64,000 nt of DNA from Streptomyces filamentosus (GTDB lineage: Bacteria > Actinomycetota > Actinomycetes > Streptomycetales > Streptomycetaceae): NCBI RefSeq assembly GCF_014654895.1, contig NZ_BNBE01000004.1, forward strand, positions 310,001-374,000. The letters run 5' to 3'. Positions 47,421 to 55,697 of this stretch are shown here, piece after piece (within the stretch, counting starts at the first letter, position 1; each line of letters starts with the position of its first letter). The position numbers and the translations under genes are program-made. The notes beneath the pieces were generated by a model. That model was not told the origin of the DNA. It worked only from the letters and a program-made list of their open reading frames with translations, and did no database searches.

Positions 47421-48014
47421 TCATGCCGGGGCCGCCGGTCCGGCGAACGGCCAGGAGGCGATGTCGCGGTAGCGGACCGGGGCCGGGCCCCTGGCGTCGC
47501 CGCTGCCGACGAGGTGGAGCCGGGCGGCCCGCCAGGGGCGGCCTTCGAAGCCGTCGAGGACGCGGGCCGCGTCGGGCACGCTCGTGAGGTCGCCGCGGCG
47601 GGCCCGGGCCAGGGTGAGGTGGGGGCGCAGCGGGCGTCCCTCGTAGGGGATGCCGGCCTCCTTCACCAGGGTGCGCACCTCGTCGGCGAGGCGGTGCAGG
47701 CCGGGGAGGTCCCCGGCGACGCCGCTCCACAGGACGCGGTCGTCGAAGGTGCCGCCGCCCCGGAGGGAGAGGGCGAGCGGGCCGCGGGCGGCGGCGAGTC
47801 CCGCGAGGGGCCCGTGGAGGCCGGGCACGACGGCGACGGGCAGCTCGCCGAGGAACGCGAGGGTGATGTGCCAGTCCTCGATGCGGTTCTCGCGCATGTC
47901 CGGATGGGCCGCGTAGACGGGGGCGAGGGCCCGGGCGAGCTCGTCCTTGGCCTCGTCGGGCGGGGCCAGCGCGATGAAGACGCGGATGGTCGCGGGCGGG
48001 GTCGTGTCGTTCAC
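47421..48014 (-). CDS. thpR: RNA 2',3'-cyclic phosphodiesterase ThpR (LigT)
   Basis: 197 aa. 2H phosphoesterase with the two active-site tetrapeptides H49-I-T-L (DWHITLAFLG) and H132-L-T-L (RPHLTLARAR). The first strand (IRVFIALAPPDEAKDEL) is also typical. It opens 2',3'-cyclic phosphates of RNA ends to 2'-phosphates. It converges with the previous gene at a distance of 13 bp. Confidence 0.9.
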   Translation of the reverse strand: MNDTTPPATIRVFIALAPPDEAKDELARALAPVYAAHPDMRENRIEDWHITLAFLGELPVAVVPGLHGPLAGLAAARGPLALSLRGGGTFDDRVLWSGVAGDLPGLHRLADEVRTLVKEAGIPYEGRPLRPHLTLARARRGDLTSVPDAARVLDGFEGRPWRAARLHLVGSGDARGPAPVRYRDIASWPFAGPAAPA

Positions 48015-48062
48015 AGGTGTCTTCGTACCGTGCCGGGGCGGAGGCCGTGCGGGCGGGTCCCG

Positions 48063-48091
48063 GGTACGGGGGCGGGCGCGGCCCCCGTACC
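48063..48091 (-). terminator. Hairpin downstream of the 352-aa protein gene
   Basis: Perfect 11-bp arms GGTACGGGGGC / GCCCCCGTACC with a seven-base loop, between the 352-aa gene and thpR on the minus strand. Confidence 0.5.
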
Positions 48092-48101
48092 GGCGGGCCC
48101 G

Positions 48102-48150
48102 GCCGTACCCGTACCCGCGCCCGTTCCCGTGTCCGTGCTCGTGCCCGTGG
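48102..48150. repeat. Degenerate hexamer repeat (CCGTNC)n
   Basis: About eight head-to-tail hexamers varying on CCGTAC/CCGTGC, followed by two copies of GTGCCCGTGGACCGGCC separated by about 35 bp. Non-coding, between thpR and the 352-aa gene. Confidence 0.55.
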
Positions 48151-48201
48151 ACCGGCCGGGGCCGGCGGGCCGGTCCGTGCCCGTGGACCGGCCCGCGCCC
48201 G

Positions 48202-49260
48202 TCACCAGTCGCCGTCGGCGATCGGTGCGCCCGGCGGGGGCGGGGGCGGGCCGAGCGGCTTGACCTGGTGGGGGGCGGGCGGGGTCCACGGGTCGAGGTC
48301 GTCGCCGAGCCATTCGCCGACGGGCTTGACGTCGGCGAGGGCGTCGGAGGGGGCGAGGTCGGTGCCCTCGGGGTCGTCGTAGTCGTACCAGGGCAGACCC
48401 GCGCGGGTGTAGGCGGCGCGGTCGGCCGGGGACGGCGGGGGCTCCTCGCCGGTGATCCTGCGCCACTCCGGCGGGGTCACCAGGTGCACGAAGACGCGGG
48501 CGTCGGCGGTGTCGGACCAGTCGCGGGCCGGACGGTCGTCCTGGTACACCTCCTGCCGCATCGTGCCGCCGGCGCCGATGCCCATGGCCGCGCCCGCCGG
48601 GGGCGCGCCCGCGGGGGCGGCCATCGGCATCGGGGGCGGGGCGCCGTAGGCCATCATGGCCGCGCCGGGCTGCTGGGGGTGCGCGGCGAGGAAGCGGGCC
48701 CGCTCCTCGGCCAGCCGCCGCTGCTCCTCGCGCCAGGCGGCGCGGGGCTTCGGGGCGAGCGGGAACGCCTGGAGCTGGAGGCCGCCGACGGTCTCCTCGC
48801 CGGTGACCTGGCCCTCGACGGTGGCGCCCATGCCGAGCGGGACGGCGACGAACTGGCGGACCGTGCCCTTGCCGGAGTTGATGCCGTCGAGCCAGGGCTG
48901 GCGGGGCAGCACCACGTAGTTCTGCGGGCGGCGGGAGAGCTTCCCCGTCCACTTCTTCCCGGAGACCGCGCAGACCTTGCCGACGCCGATCTGGAGCGCG
49001 GTGGGCTCCGGGCTGCCGGCGAAGCTCAGCCACATCGCCTCGCGCAGGTAGACCGGCAGCATCACGCCGCCCTTGGCCAGCCACTGCTCGGGCACGGTGT
49101 CCGGATGGTCCTCGACCCTGCGCAGCGGGAAGGTGCCCAGCCCCGGGGGGAGCCGGTGGGTGCCGGTCTCCGGCAGCCGCAGCGTGCGCACGAAGCGCAC
49201 CCGCACCCCGTCCCCCAGCAGCAGGGTGTCCCCTTCGATCCTCGCCTTGTCGGCCGCCAC
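48202..49260 (-). CDS. Hypothetical protein with a proline-rich tail
   Basis: 352 aa from the GTG at 49260 (GAGGGGAG upstream). The N-terminal half has a beta-rich, folded appearance (RIEGDTLLLGDGVRVRFVRTLRLP, GKVCAVSGKKWTGKLSRRPQNYV). The middle is a helix with EEQRRLAEERARFLAAHP, then a Pro/Met/Ala-rich linker (APPPMPMAAPAGAPPAGAAM), then a Trp-containing region (PPEWRRITGEEPPPSPADRAAY, GLPWYDYDD) and PPPPPPGAP near the end. No signal peptide. The function is not recognised; it looks like a Streptomyces-specific conserved protein. Confidence 0.75.
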   Translation of the reverse strand: MAADKARIEGDTLLLGDGVRVRFVRTLRLPETGTHRLPPGLGTFPLRRVEDHPDTVPEQWLAKGGVMLPVYLREAMWLSFAGSPEPTALQIGVGKVCAVSGKKWTGKLSRRPQNYVVLPRQPWLDGINSGKGTVRQFVAVPLGMGATVEGQVTGEETVGGLQLQAFPLAPKPRAAWREEQRRLAEERARFLAAHPQQPGAAMMAYGAPPPMPMAAPAGAPPAGAAMGIGAGGTMRQEVYQDDRPARDWSDTADARVFVHLVTPPEWRRITGEEPPPSPADRAAYTRAGLPWYDYDDPEGTDLAPSDALADVKPVGEWLGDDLDPWTPPAPHQVKPLGPPPPPPGAPIADGDW

Positions 49261-49358
49261 CGCGTCTCCCCTCGCCCGGTCTCGTCCCGGTCCTGCCCGT
49301 CGGTCCCGTCCCCCTTTACACGATCGGGCGGAGCGGCCGGTTCCCGCCGGGTCGCGGC

Positions 49359-49387
49359 TTGTCGTGACCGCCCGGCCGAAGTATCTT
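49359..49387 (+). promoter_or_regulatory. Promoter of the leaderless PadR gene
   Basis: TTGTCG (49359-49364), a 17-bp spacer and TATCTT (49382-49387), ending seven bases before the ATG at 49395. The predicted transcription start is the A of the start codon, and no ribosome site exists. TGCATTGCA between the -10 and the ATG could be an autoregulatory site. Confidence 0.6.
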
Positions 49388-49394
49388 GCATTGC

Positions 49395-49862
49395 ATGGTT
49401 CCTGGTAACGCAAAGAACGACGGCGGGGGCAGGGTCTCCAGCCAGCTCCGCAAGGGGGTGCTGGAGTACTGCGTCCTCGCTCTGCTCCGGCACGAACCGA
49501 AGTACGGCGTCGAGCTCCTCTCCGAGCTCTCCGCGGTCAGCGTGATGGCCACCAGCCAGGGCACGATCTACCCCCTGCTGTCGCGCCTGCGGCGGGAGGG
49601 GTTCGTCGACACCGAGCTGCGCGAGTCCCCCAGCGGGCCGCCGCGCCGCTACTACGCGCTGACGGCCCTCGGCCGGACCTCGCTCGCCGAGTTCACCGGG
49701 GCCTGGCCGCACTTCCGGAACGCCGTCGACCACTTCCTCGACGACCCTCGGCACGACCCGCAGAACGGCCCTCGGCCCGATCCGCAGAACGACGCACGGC
49801 ACGACCCGCAGAGCGGTCCACGGACCGACCCGCAGAACGACCCACAGGGGGACACCGCATGA
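49395..49862 (+). CDS. PadR-family regulator with a DPQ-repeat tail
   Basis: 155 aa. Winged helix of PadR type: SSQLRKGVLEYCVLALLRHEPKYGVELL (residues 14-41), ATSQGTIYPLLSRLRREGFVDTE and the RRYYALTALGR wing. After residue 118 the C-terminus is four 8-aa repeats of the form RHDPQNGP, RPDPQNDA, RHDPQSGP, RTDPQNDP, which is not part of PadR. The stop overlaps the start of a HAAS-domain membrane protein (ATGA), the usual partner of PadR proteins in Gram-positive bacteria. Confidence 0.88.
   Translation: MVPGNAKNDGGGRVSSQLRKGVLEYCVLALLRHEPKYGVELLSELSAVSVMATSQGTIYPLLSRLRREGFVDTELRESPSGPPRRYYALTALGRTSLAEFTGAWPHFRNAVDHFLDDPRHDPQNGPRPDPQNDARHDPQSGPRTDPQNDPQGDTA
49749..49844 (+). repeat. Coding tandem repeat, four units of 24 bp
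   Basis: Four consecutive 24-bp units inside the padR 3' end, each encoding an octapeptide with DPQ at positions 3-5. The unit length is a multiple of three, so copy number may vary without frameshift. Confidence 0.75.
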
Positions 49863-50440
49863 ACGCCATCGACCACCCGCTCGTCGCGGCCTACCTCGAC
49901 GCCGTGGCCCGTGAGACCACCGAACTCCCGGCCGAGCGCCGGGCGGAGCTCCTCGCCGACCTCCGCGAGCACATCGAGGTCAGCGGCGCCCCGGACGACG
50001 CCGGGATCCGTGCCGTCCTCACCGAACTGGGCGAGCCCCGCACGGTCGCGGCCTCCGCGCTCGCCGAGGAGGGGACGGCCGGCGGCAGTGCCCCGAAGGC
50101 CCCCGACGCCCCGACCGGCCCGCTCGCCGGCCGGCAGACGGCCCGGCTCATCGTGGCGCTGCCCACCCTCGGCGGCCTGCTGGTCCTCGGTTCGCCGTTC
50201 GCCGGCACGCTGATGCTCGCGATCGGGCTGGCGCTGCTGTGGAAGTCCCCGCTGTGGGGCAACCGCCACAAGTGGATCGGCACCGCCACCTCGGTGGCCG
50301 GACCCGGCCTGCTGCTGCTCGGCGGGCTGGCGCTCTCCGCCGGACGCCTCGGCCCGGTGGAGGTCCTGCTGATCTCCGTCTTCATGATCGGCGTCCCGCT
50401 GCTGGGCGCCCGCGTCCTCCTGAGGGCCCTGCGCGGCTGA
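49859..50440 (+). CDS. HAAS-domain (DUF1700-like) membrane protein
   Basis: 193 aa. Residues 1-70 are a helical HAAS domain (HPLVAAYLDAVARETTELPAERRAELLADLREHIE), then an Ala/Pro linker, and from about residue 95 four membrane segments (LIVALPTLGGLLVLGSPFAG, TLMLAIGLALLW, ATSVAGPGLLLLGGLALSAG, VEVLLISVFMIGVPLLGARV). HAAS proteins are coupled to PadR regulators and may modulate them at the membrane. It overlaps padR by four bases. Confidence 0.85.
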   Translation: MNAIDHPLVAAYLDAVARETTELPAERRAELLADLREHIEVSGAPDDAGIRAVLTELGEPRTVAASALAEEGTAGGSAPKAPDAPTGPLAGRQTARLIVALPTLGGLLVLGSPFAGTLMLAIGLALLWKSPLWGNRHKWIGTATSVAGPGLLLLGGLALSAGRLGPVEVLLISVFMIGVPLLGARVLLRALRG

Positions 50441-50499
50441 CGCGGGCCCGCGCGGCCGGGGGCCGGCGCGCCGGACGACCGGGCCCGCCCCCCTGCCCC

Positions 50500-50670
50500 C
50501 TACTCCTCCCGCTCCAGGTCGGCCTCGGCCCGTGTCTCGTCGAGGGTGGACTGGGCATAGGCATAGAGGTCGTGGACGAACGCCCTGGCGTCGTCCGGGG
50601 AGATTCCGCCGCCGAGACGGAGCAGTCGTTCGGTCCAGGCGGCGAGCGGGTCGTCCTGCGCTTCGGCCAT
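50500..50670 (-). CDS. Small conserved-looking protein, 56 aa
   Basis: Short gene with AAGGAG six bases before its ATG. The product is amphipathic and acidic: MAEAQDDPLAAWTERLLRLG at the start, SPDDARAFVHDLYAYAQST in the middle, and an LEREE end. Predicted as two helices with no membrane segment. It converges with the HAAS gene. The good ribosome site, the strict third-position GC pattern and the TAG stop support it as a real gene. The function is unknown. Confidence 0.65.
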   Translation of the reverse strand: MAEAQDDPLAAWTERLLRLGGGISPDDARAFVHDLYAYAQSTLDETRAEADLEREE

Positions 50671-50754
50671 GACGTCTCCTTCGGTCCTCCTCCCATCGTC
50701 TGCCGCGCCCCGGGCCCCCGCAATCGCGGCCCCGGCGGTCCGGGCCCCCTCCCC

Positions 50755-52173
50755 TCAGGCCGGGGCCGGGGTCCGCTCGCGCAGCCTGCGGGCGGTGTCG
50801 CCGAGCCAGTGGGCGCTGCGCTTGGGGACGCGGGCCTGGGTGGCGTAGTCGACGCGGACGATCCCGAAGCGCTGGGCGTAGCCGTAGGCCCATTCGAAGT
50901 TGTCGAGGAGCGACCAGGCGAGGTAGCCGCGGACGTCGGCGCCGGCCTCGCAGGCGCGGGCGACGGCGGCGAGGTGGGCGGAGAGGTAGGCGGTGCGCTC
51001 GGCGTCGTCGACGTGGCCGTCCGCGTCCGGGACGTCCTCGTAGGCGGCGCCGTTCTCGGTGATCAGCATCGGGGTGCCGGGATAGTCGCGGGCGATGCGG
51101 AGCAGCAGGGCGGTGAGGTCGTGGGGCATGACCTCCCAGCCGAGTCCGGTGACGGGCAGGCCACCGTGCGGCAGGCCGCGGGTGACGGGCAGGCCCTGGG
51201 CGTCGGTGGTGGCGCCGCTCTCGTCCGTTCCCGAACTCCGCATCGAACGGTAGTAGTTGACGCCGAGGGTGTCGATCGGGGTGGCGATGGCCGCCAGGTC
51301 GCCGTCGCGGACGGGGATCTCGACGCCGTGCGCGGCGAGGTCGGCGACGAGGTCGTCCGGGTAGGCGCCGCGCAGGATCGGATCGAGGTAGAAGCGGAAG
51401 CCGAAGGCGTCGGCGCGGCGGGCGGCATCCCGGTCGGCGGTGCCGTCGCCGGCGGGGGCGCTGGTGCCGAGCAGGTGGGTGACGGCCAGGTCGAGGGGGC
51501 GGCGGGCGTCGGCGCGCAGCCGCCGGGCGGCGAGCCCGTGGGCGAGGTGCAGGTGGTGGACGGCGGCGACGCCGTCGGCGAGGGAGCGCCCGCCGGGGGC
51601 GTGGACGCCCTCGACGTGCCCGAGGACCGCGGAGCAGAACGGCTCGTTGAGGGTGGTCCAGTGGGTGACGCGGTCGCCCAGCCGGTCGTGGACGAGGGCG
51701 GCGTAGTCGGCGAAGCGGTGGGCGGTGTCGCGGGCGGGCCAGCCGCCGGCGTCCTGGAGCTCCTGGGGCAGGTCCCAGTGGTAGAGGGTGAGCCAGGGGG
51801 TGACGTCCCGGGCGAGGAGTTCGTCGACCAGCCGGTCGTAGAAGGCGAGCCCCTTCGGGTTCGCGGGGCCGCGCCCGCCGGGCTGGACACGGGGCCAGGA
51901 GACGGAGAAGCGGTACGCGTCGAGGCCGAGGCCCGCCATCAGGGCGACGTCCTCGGGCATCCGGTGGTAGTGGTCGCAGGCCGTGTCCCCGGTGTCGCCG
52001 TTGTCGACGGCCCCGGGCACGCGGCAGAAGGTGTCCCAGATGGAGGGGGTGCGGCCGTCCTCGGCGGCGGCGCCCTCGATCTGGTAGGCCGAGGTGGCGG
52101 CGCCGACGCGGAAGCCGGGCGGGAGGCGGTCGATGAGGGCGTCGTCGTCGGGGAAGCGGTCATGGGCGGGCAT
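50755..52173 (-). CDS. GH1 beta-glucosidase
   Basis: 472 aa, cytoplasmic. GH1 signature: FRVGAATSAYQIEGAAAEDG at residues 21-40, the acid/base E177 in TTLNEPF and the nucleophile E373 in ITENGA. The DWHTG-type subsite segment and YGYAQRFGIVRVDYATQ-like C-terminal block fit beta-glucosidases of the Streptomyces BglA/BglC type. It would hydrolyse cello- or laminari-oligosaccharides. Last gene of the minus-strand series that begins at 57890; about 45% of it is visibly shared with the second GH1 at 59173. Confidence 0.92.
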   Translation of the reverse strand: MPAHDRFPDDDALIDRLPPGFRVGAATSAYQIEGAAAEDGRTPSIWDTFCRVPGAVDNGDTGDTACDHYHRMPEDVALMAGLGLDAYRFSVSWPRVQPGGRGPANPKGLAFYDRLVDELLARDVTPWLTLYHWDLPQELQDAGGWPARDTAHRFADYAALVHDRLGDRVTHWTTLNEPFCSAVLGHVEGVHAPGGRSLADGVAAVHHLHLAHGLAARRLRADARRPLDLAVTHLLGTSAPAGDGTADRDAARRADAFGFRFYLDPILRGAYPDDLVADLAAHGVEIPVRDGDLAAIATPIDTLGVNYYRSMRSSGTDESGATTDAQGLPVTRGLPHGGLPVTGLGWEVMPHDLTALLLRIARDYPGTPMLITENGAAYEDVPDADGHVDDAERTAYLSAHLAAVARACEAGADVRGYLAWSLLDNFEWAYGYAQRFGIVRVDYATQARVPKRSAHWLGDTARRLRERTPAPA

Positions 52174-52195
52174 GGGGACTCCGGGCTGGGGGCCG

Positions 52196-52242
52196 CACGG
52201 GGGCGGCCCGGGCGCCGCGGCGGGCGTCCGGGCCGCCCCGTG
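52196..52242 (-). terminator. Hairpin after the DUF1996 gene
   Basis: Arms of about 15 bp (CACGGGG-CGGCCCGG type) with one bulge and a 16-base loop, between the DUF1996 and GH1 genes. It may partly separate the GH1 from the upstream genes. Confidence 0.45.
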
Positions 52243-52258
52243 ACGGGGTGGACGGGGG

Positions 52259-53350
52259 TCAGGGCAGGCGGTGGTCGGCGTCCAGCACCGTGCCGCGCTC
52301 GGGGCGGTAGAGGTCGAAGCCCCGGGTGTCGCACTGGAGGCCGCCGTTGATGCAGTGGTCGACGAGGGCCTTGAGGGTGCGTTCCTCCCACGCGTTGAAG
52401 AAGTCGTAGTGGAAGGAGTAGCCGCGGCCGCTGGCGAGGCGGACCCGGCTCATGTCGCCGTTGACCGGCCACGCCATCTTGAACTCGATCATCGGCAGCG
52501 CGACCGGGTGGGAGGCCGGGCACATGTTGTCGTTGGTGCCGGGCTTCACGACCGGGTACGCCATGTGGCTCTTGTGGTCGGGGGTGTCGAGGTACAGACC
52601 GTTCCAGCAACTGGGCGCCTGCATGCGCAGGTTGAGCTGGACGTCGGGCCGGCTCGGACAGTTCGCCGGGATGTCGGTGTTGAAGAAGCTGTCACCGCAC
52701 TCCCAGCCCTCGACGAAGCCCTTGTGGGCGCGGAACTCCTGCTCGGTCTGCATCGGGTTGCCGACGACGAAGCGGAGCCCCTTCGGGAAGGGACGCACGC
52801 TGCGGTAGTCGGTCACGCCCGCCTTGTAGTAGATGACCTGCGGACCGACGGGCAGGACCTTCTGGTCGCCGTTGTACAGCGAGGGCATCCAGTACGCCGA
52901 GGCGTCCGCGGGTGCCTTGCAGGTGGTGGCGCCGCCGTAGAGGGAGGCGGTGGTGCTGGCGGCGTTCGTGGAGGTGTTGCCCATGAAGGTGTGGTCGTGG
53001 GACTTGCCGAACTGGCCCGGGTAGACGATCGGGTCGTCCGGCGCGGTGTGGGTGACGGAGCAGCCGGCCTGGAACTCGTGGTGGTAGGCGGGGGGCGGGA
53101 CCTCCGTGGACGGGGTGACGCCGGTGACCGGCGGGACGGCGGGGATGTACCCGTCCCCGTCGGCGTCGTCGCCGGACGCCTGGGTGGAGGCGGCCATCCG
53201 GTGCCCGGTGTGGTTGACGGCCGCGGCGACGGCGGCCGGGACGCCGTCGGCCGGGTCGGTGGCCTGGGCCATCGTGCCGAAGCCGAGGGCTCCGGCGATG
53301 AGGGCCGTGCTGACGAGGAGTACGGAGAGCCGCTTCGGACTCGATCTCAT
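52259..53350 (-). CDS. Secreted DUF1996 protein
   Basis: 363 aa with a Sec signal (MRSSPKRLSVLLVSTALIAG, cleavage after AQA near residue 30). The DUF1996 core starts at about residue 90 with CSVTHTAPDDPIVYPGQFGKSHDHTFMGN, followed by WMPSLYNG, FPKGLRFVVGNP and CWNGLYLDTPDHKSHMAYP. It contains many His and an even number of Cys in the mature part, suggesting disulfides and perhaps a metal. The family is widespread in fungi and actinobacteria next to carbohydrate enzymes, but has no confirmed activity. It lies in series with two discoidin enzymes and a GH1. Confidence 0.85.
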   Translation of the reverse strand: MRSSPKRLSVLLVSTALIAGALGFGTMAQATDPADGVPAAVAAAVNHTGHRMAASTQASGDDADGDGYIPAVPPVTGVTPSTEVPPPAYHHEFQAGCSVTHTAPDDPIVYPGQFGKSHDHTFMGNTSTNAASTTASLYGGATTCKAPADASAYWMPSLYNGDQKVLPVGPQVIYYKAGVTDYRSVRPFPKGLRFVVGNPMQTEQEFRAHKGFVEGWECGDSFFNTDIPANCPSRPDVQLNLRMQAPSCWNGLYLDTPDHKSHMAYPVVKPGTNDNMCPASHPVALPMIEFKMAWPVNGDMSRVRLASGRGYSFHYDFFNAWEERTLKALVDHCINGGLQCDTRGFDLYRPERGTVLDADHRLP

Positions 53351-53395
53351 GGGGATCTCCTCAGTGGGGTGGGAGGTGGGGGTGGTGCGGGCCGG

Positions 53396-55564
53396 TCAGC
53401 TGTAGACGCCGAACTCGTGGAGCGAGTAGCCCCAGCCGGTGCCGCGCGCGGTCATGTGCACGCGCACGTGGCGGGCGGTGGCTCCCGTCCCGATCGTGTC
53501 GACGTCTCCGTCGCCGGCGGTCTGGGTGTGGATCGTGCGCCAGTTCTGGCCGTCGTCGGAGACCTGGACCTCGTAGGCGCGGGCGTAGGCCGGGTCCCAG
53601 ACCAGCTGGAGCCGGGAGAAGGCGCGGACGGAACCGAGGTCGACCTGGATCCACTGCGGGTCGGCCCAGTCGCTGGCCCAGCGGGTGTTCGGGTTGCCGT
53701 CGGTGGCGTTGCCGGCCGGGCAGGGGCAGTCGCCGTACGAGGCCTGGAAGGAGGAGGCGGTGGTGGGGCGGCCCTGGGCGATGTTCGTGCCGCTGACGGG
53801 CGGGGCGACGACCTTCACCGACTTCGTCTCGATGCCGGCGTTGCCGCGGCCGTCCTCGGCCTGGACGTACACCTTCCACACGCCGAGCTTCGCGGGGGCG
53901 GTGACGGTGAGGGAGCCGTCGGCGTTGCGGCGGTGGGGGGTCTCGATCAGCCGCTTGTCGCCGTCGGCGTAGTTGCCGCTGAGGAAGACCTTGGTGGTGA
54001 CGGGGTCGCCGTCGGGGTCGCGGACGTCGGCGCGGATCGTGAACTCGCCGCCGGCCGGGGCGGATCCGGACGGGGCGACGGTCATGTTCGAGATGACGGG
54101 CGGGGTGTTGTCCCCGGCGGTGCCGCCCGTGTACGCCTTCTTCACCGCGTAGTAGGAGAGCCGCTTGAGGCCGTCCGGCAGGAGGTTGAACCAGACTCCG
54201 CCGAAGTCGTGCTCGGTGCCGTAGTGGAAGACGGTGGCGCCCAGCGCGACGCCCCGGTGTCCGGTGACACAGCCCCAGGCCCGGGTGTAGCCCTCGGCCT
54301 TCTGCACGTCGGTGGGTTCGTCGGCGACGCCGTTGGCGTCCTTGGGGGTCTCCCACTCCCCCGCCGGGCCGGTCTCGGTGATGAGGTACGGCTTGGTGTA
54401 GCCGCCCTGCTCCCAGTCCTCGCGCACCCCGCACAGGTCTCCGTAGGCGTTCATCGAGTACAGGTCGAGGTCGGGGGCGTTGCGCTTGTAGTAGGGCCAG
54501 GCGCCGGTCCACGCGTCCGTCGAGGTGACGGGGTGGTCGGGGTCGATGGTGTGGATCTTCCGGGCGACGTCGTTGACGAAGCTGGTGTAGGCGTTGCGCT
54601 GGGCTTCGAGCTCGGTGCCGGAGTAGCAGTTCTGGAGTCCGAGGACGGACTCGTTGCCGACGTTCCACATGAGGGTCGCCGGGTGGGACTTGTACTCCTC
54701 GACCCACTTCGCGAACTCGTTCAGCATGTTCGTCTTGTACGTCGTGTCGGTGACGTAGTTCGCGCAGCCGCCGGAGCCGGGGCCGCCGCCGGGCTGGAGC
54801 CAGAAGCCGTTCATGACGCGGATGCCCTGGGCGGCGGCCGCGTCGAGGAGCGGCCTGGTGGAGCCGTCGGTGCCCCAGGTGCGGATGGTGTTGACGCCCA
54901 TCGACCTCACGTCGGGCATGTAGCGGCCGGCGTCGGCGACGGACGGGCCCCAGGTGACGCCCTTGACGGTGTACGGCTGGCCGCCCACGGTCAGCTGCCA
55001 GTTCCCCTGGCTCCCGGTGACGCGGACGGCGCCGCCGGTCTGCGGCGGGGTGCCGCCCTCCTCGCCGTACACCTTGAACTCCCAGAGGGAGAGGCCGTAG
55101 CCGCCGGAGCGGGTGACGCCCTGGAGGCGGACGTACCGGCCGGTGCCGGAGACCGCGAGCTCGTCGGTGCCGCCGTCGGCACCGGTCACGGACTTCACGG
55201 TCCGCCAGGTGGTGCCGTCGTCGGAGAGCTGGATGTCGTACGCGGTGGCGTGGGCGGCCTCCCAGTTCAGCACGATCCGGCTGACGGTGGCGGTGCGGCC
55301 GAGGTCGACCTGGAGCCACTGGCCGTCGCTCCACTGGCTGGCCCAGCGGGTGCCCGGGTCGCCGTCGACGGCGGCGGAGGCGGGGAAGCCGGCGCCCTCG
55401 GTGGTGGAGGCGGTGGCCGTCCTCCCCTGCGAGAGCAGGGTCTCGGCGGCGGAGGCGGGGGCGGCGGCGAGGGTCGTCAGGGAGGCGGCGAGCAGGGCGC
55501 CGAGCGAGACGAGGGAGGCGGCGGTGCGGGCCCGGGTGCGGGTCGCGGGGTGGTGCGCGGTCAT
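53396..55564 (-). CDS. Secreted clan-A glycoside hydrolase with two discoidin domains
   Basis: 722 aa. Signal peptide of about 39 residues (cleavage near ASA-AE); F5/8-type C (CBM32-like) domain 40-165; a TIM-barrel catalytic domain about 170-480 with the acid/base E305 in MWNVGNES and nucleophile E397 in YLITETGPAG; an Ig-like domain about 485-590 (PPVISNMTVAPSGS, GGEFTIRADVRDPDGD); and a second F5/8C domain from about 595. The Asn-Glu/Glu pair 92 residues apart fits clan GH-A (GH2/GH5/GH72-like), probably acting on beta-linked glucan or mannan. The exact family cannot be settled by eye. Confidence 0.8.
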   Translation of the reverse strand: MTAHHPATRTRARTAASLVSLGALLAASLTTLAAAPASAAETLLSQGRTATASTTEGAGFPASAAVDGDPGTRWASQWSDGQWLQVDLGRTATVSRIVLNWEAAHATAYDIQLSDDGTTWRTVKSVTGADGGTDELAVSGTGRYVRLQGVTRSGGYGLSLWEFKVYGEEGGTPPQTGGAVRVTGSQGNWQLTVGGQPYTVKGVTWGPSVADAGRYMPDVRSMGVNTIRTWGTDGSTRPLLDAAAAQGIRVMNGFWLQPGGGPGSGGCANYVTDTTYKTNMLNEFAKWVEEYKSHPATLMWNVGNESVLGLQNCYSGTELEAQRNAYTSFVNDVARKIHTIDPDHPVTSTDAWTGAWPYYKRNAPDLDLYSMNAYGDLCGVREDWEQGGYTKPYLITETGPAGEWETPKDANGVADEPTDVQKAEGYTRAWGCVTGHRGVALGATVFHYGTEHDFGGVWFNLLPDGLKRLSYYAVKKAYTGGTAGDNTPPVISNMTVAPSGSAPAGGEFTIRADVRDPDGDPVTTKVFLSGNYADGDKRLIETPHRRNADGSLTVTAPAKLGVWKVYVQAEDGRGNAGIETKSVKVVAPPVSGTNIAQGRPTTASSFQASYGDCPCPAGNATDGNPNTRWASDWADPQWIQVDLGSVRAFSRLQLVWDPAYARAYEVQVSDDGQNWRTIHTQTAGDGDVDTIGTGATARHVRVHMTARGTGWGYSLHEFGVYS

Positions 55565-55607
55565 GGCGGCTCCAGGACGGACGCGGTGGGGGAAGGGGGA
55601 GTCGGTG

Positions 55608-55691
55608 CCTTCCGGGCGGCGCGGCGGGGCAGGTCGGTCCGCCGCCCGGAAGGGGCCGGGGGCCGGGGCGCGGCGGGTGCCGCGCCCCGGC
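55608..55691 (-). terminator. Two consecutive hairpins after the beta-helix gene
   Basis: First met by the minus-strand transcript is a perfect 13-bp stem with a GGGT loop (55662-55691), then a perfect 14-bp stem with an 18-base loop (55608-55653). They lie between the genes at 55698 and 55564 and should attenuate read-through. Confidence 0.65.
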
Positions 55692-55697
55692 GGGTCG

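Noticed and set aside
50755..52173. Secreted GH1 glucosidase
   Set aside because: There is no signal peptide, and the N-terminus starts directly with the catalytic barrel, as in intracellular GH1.
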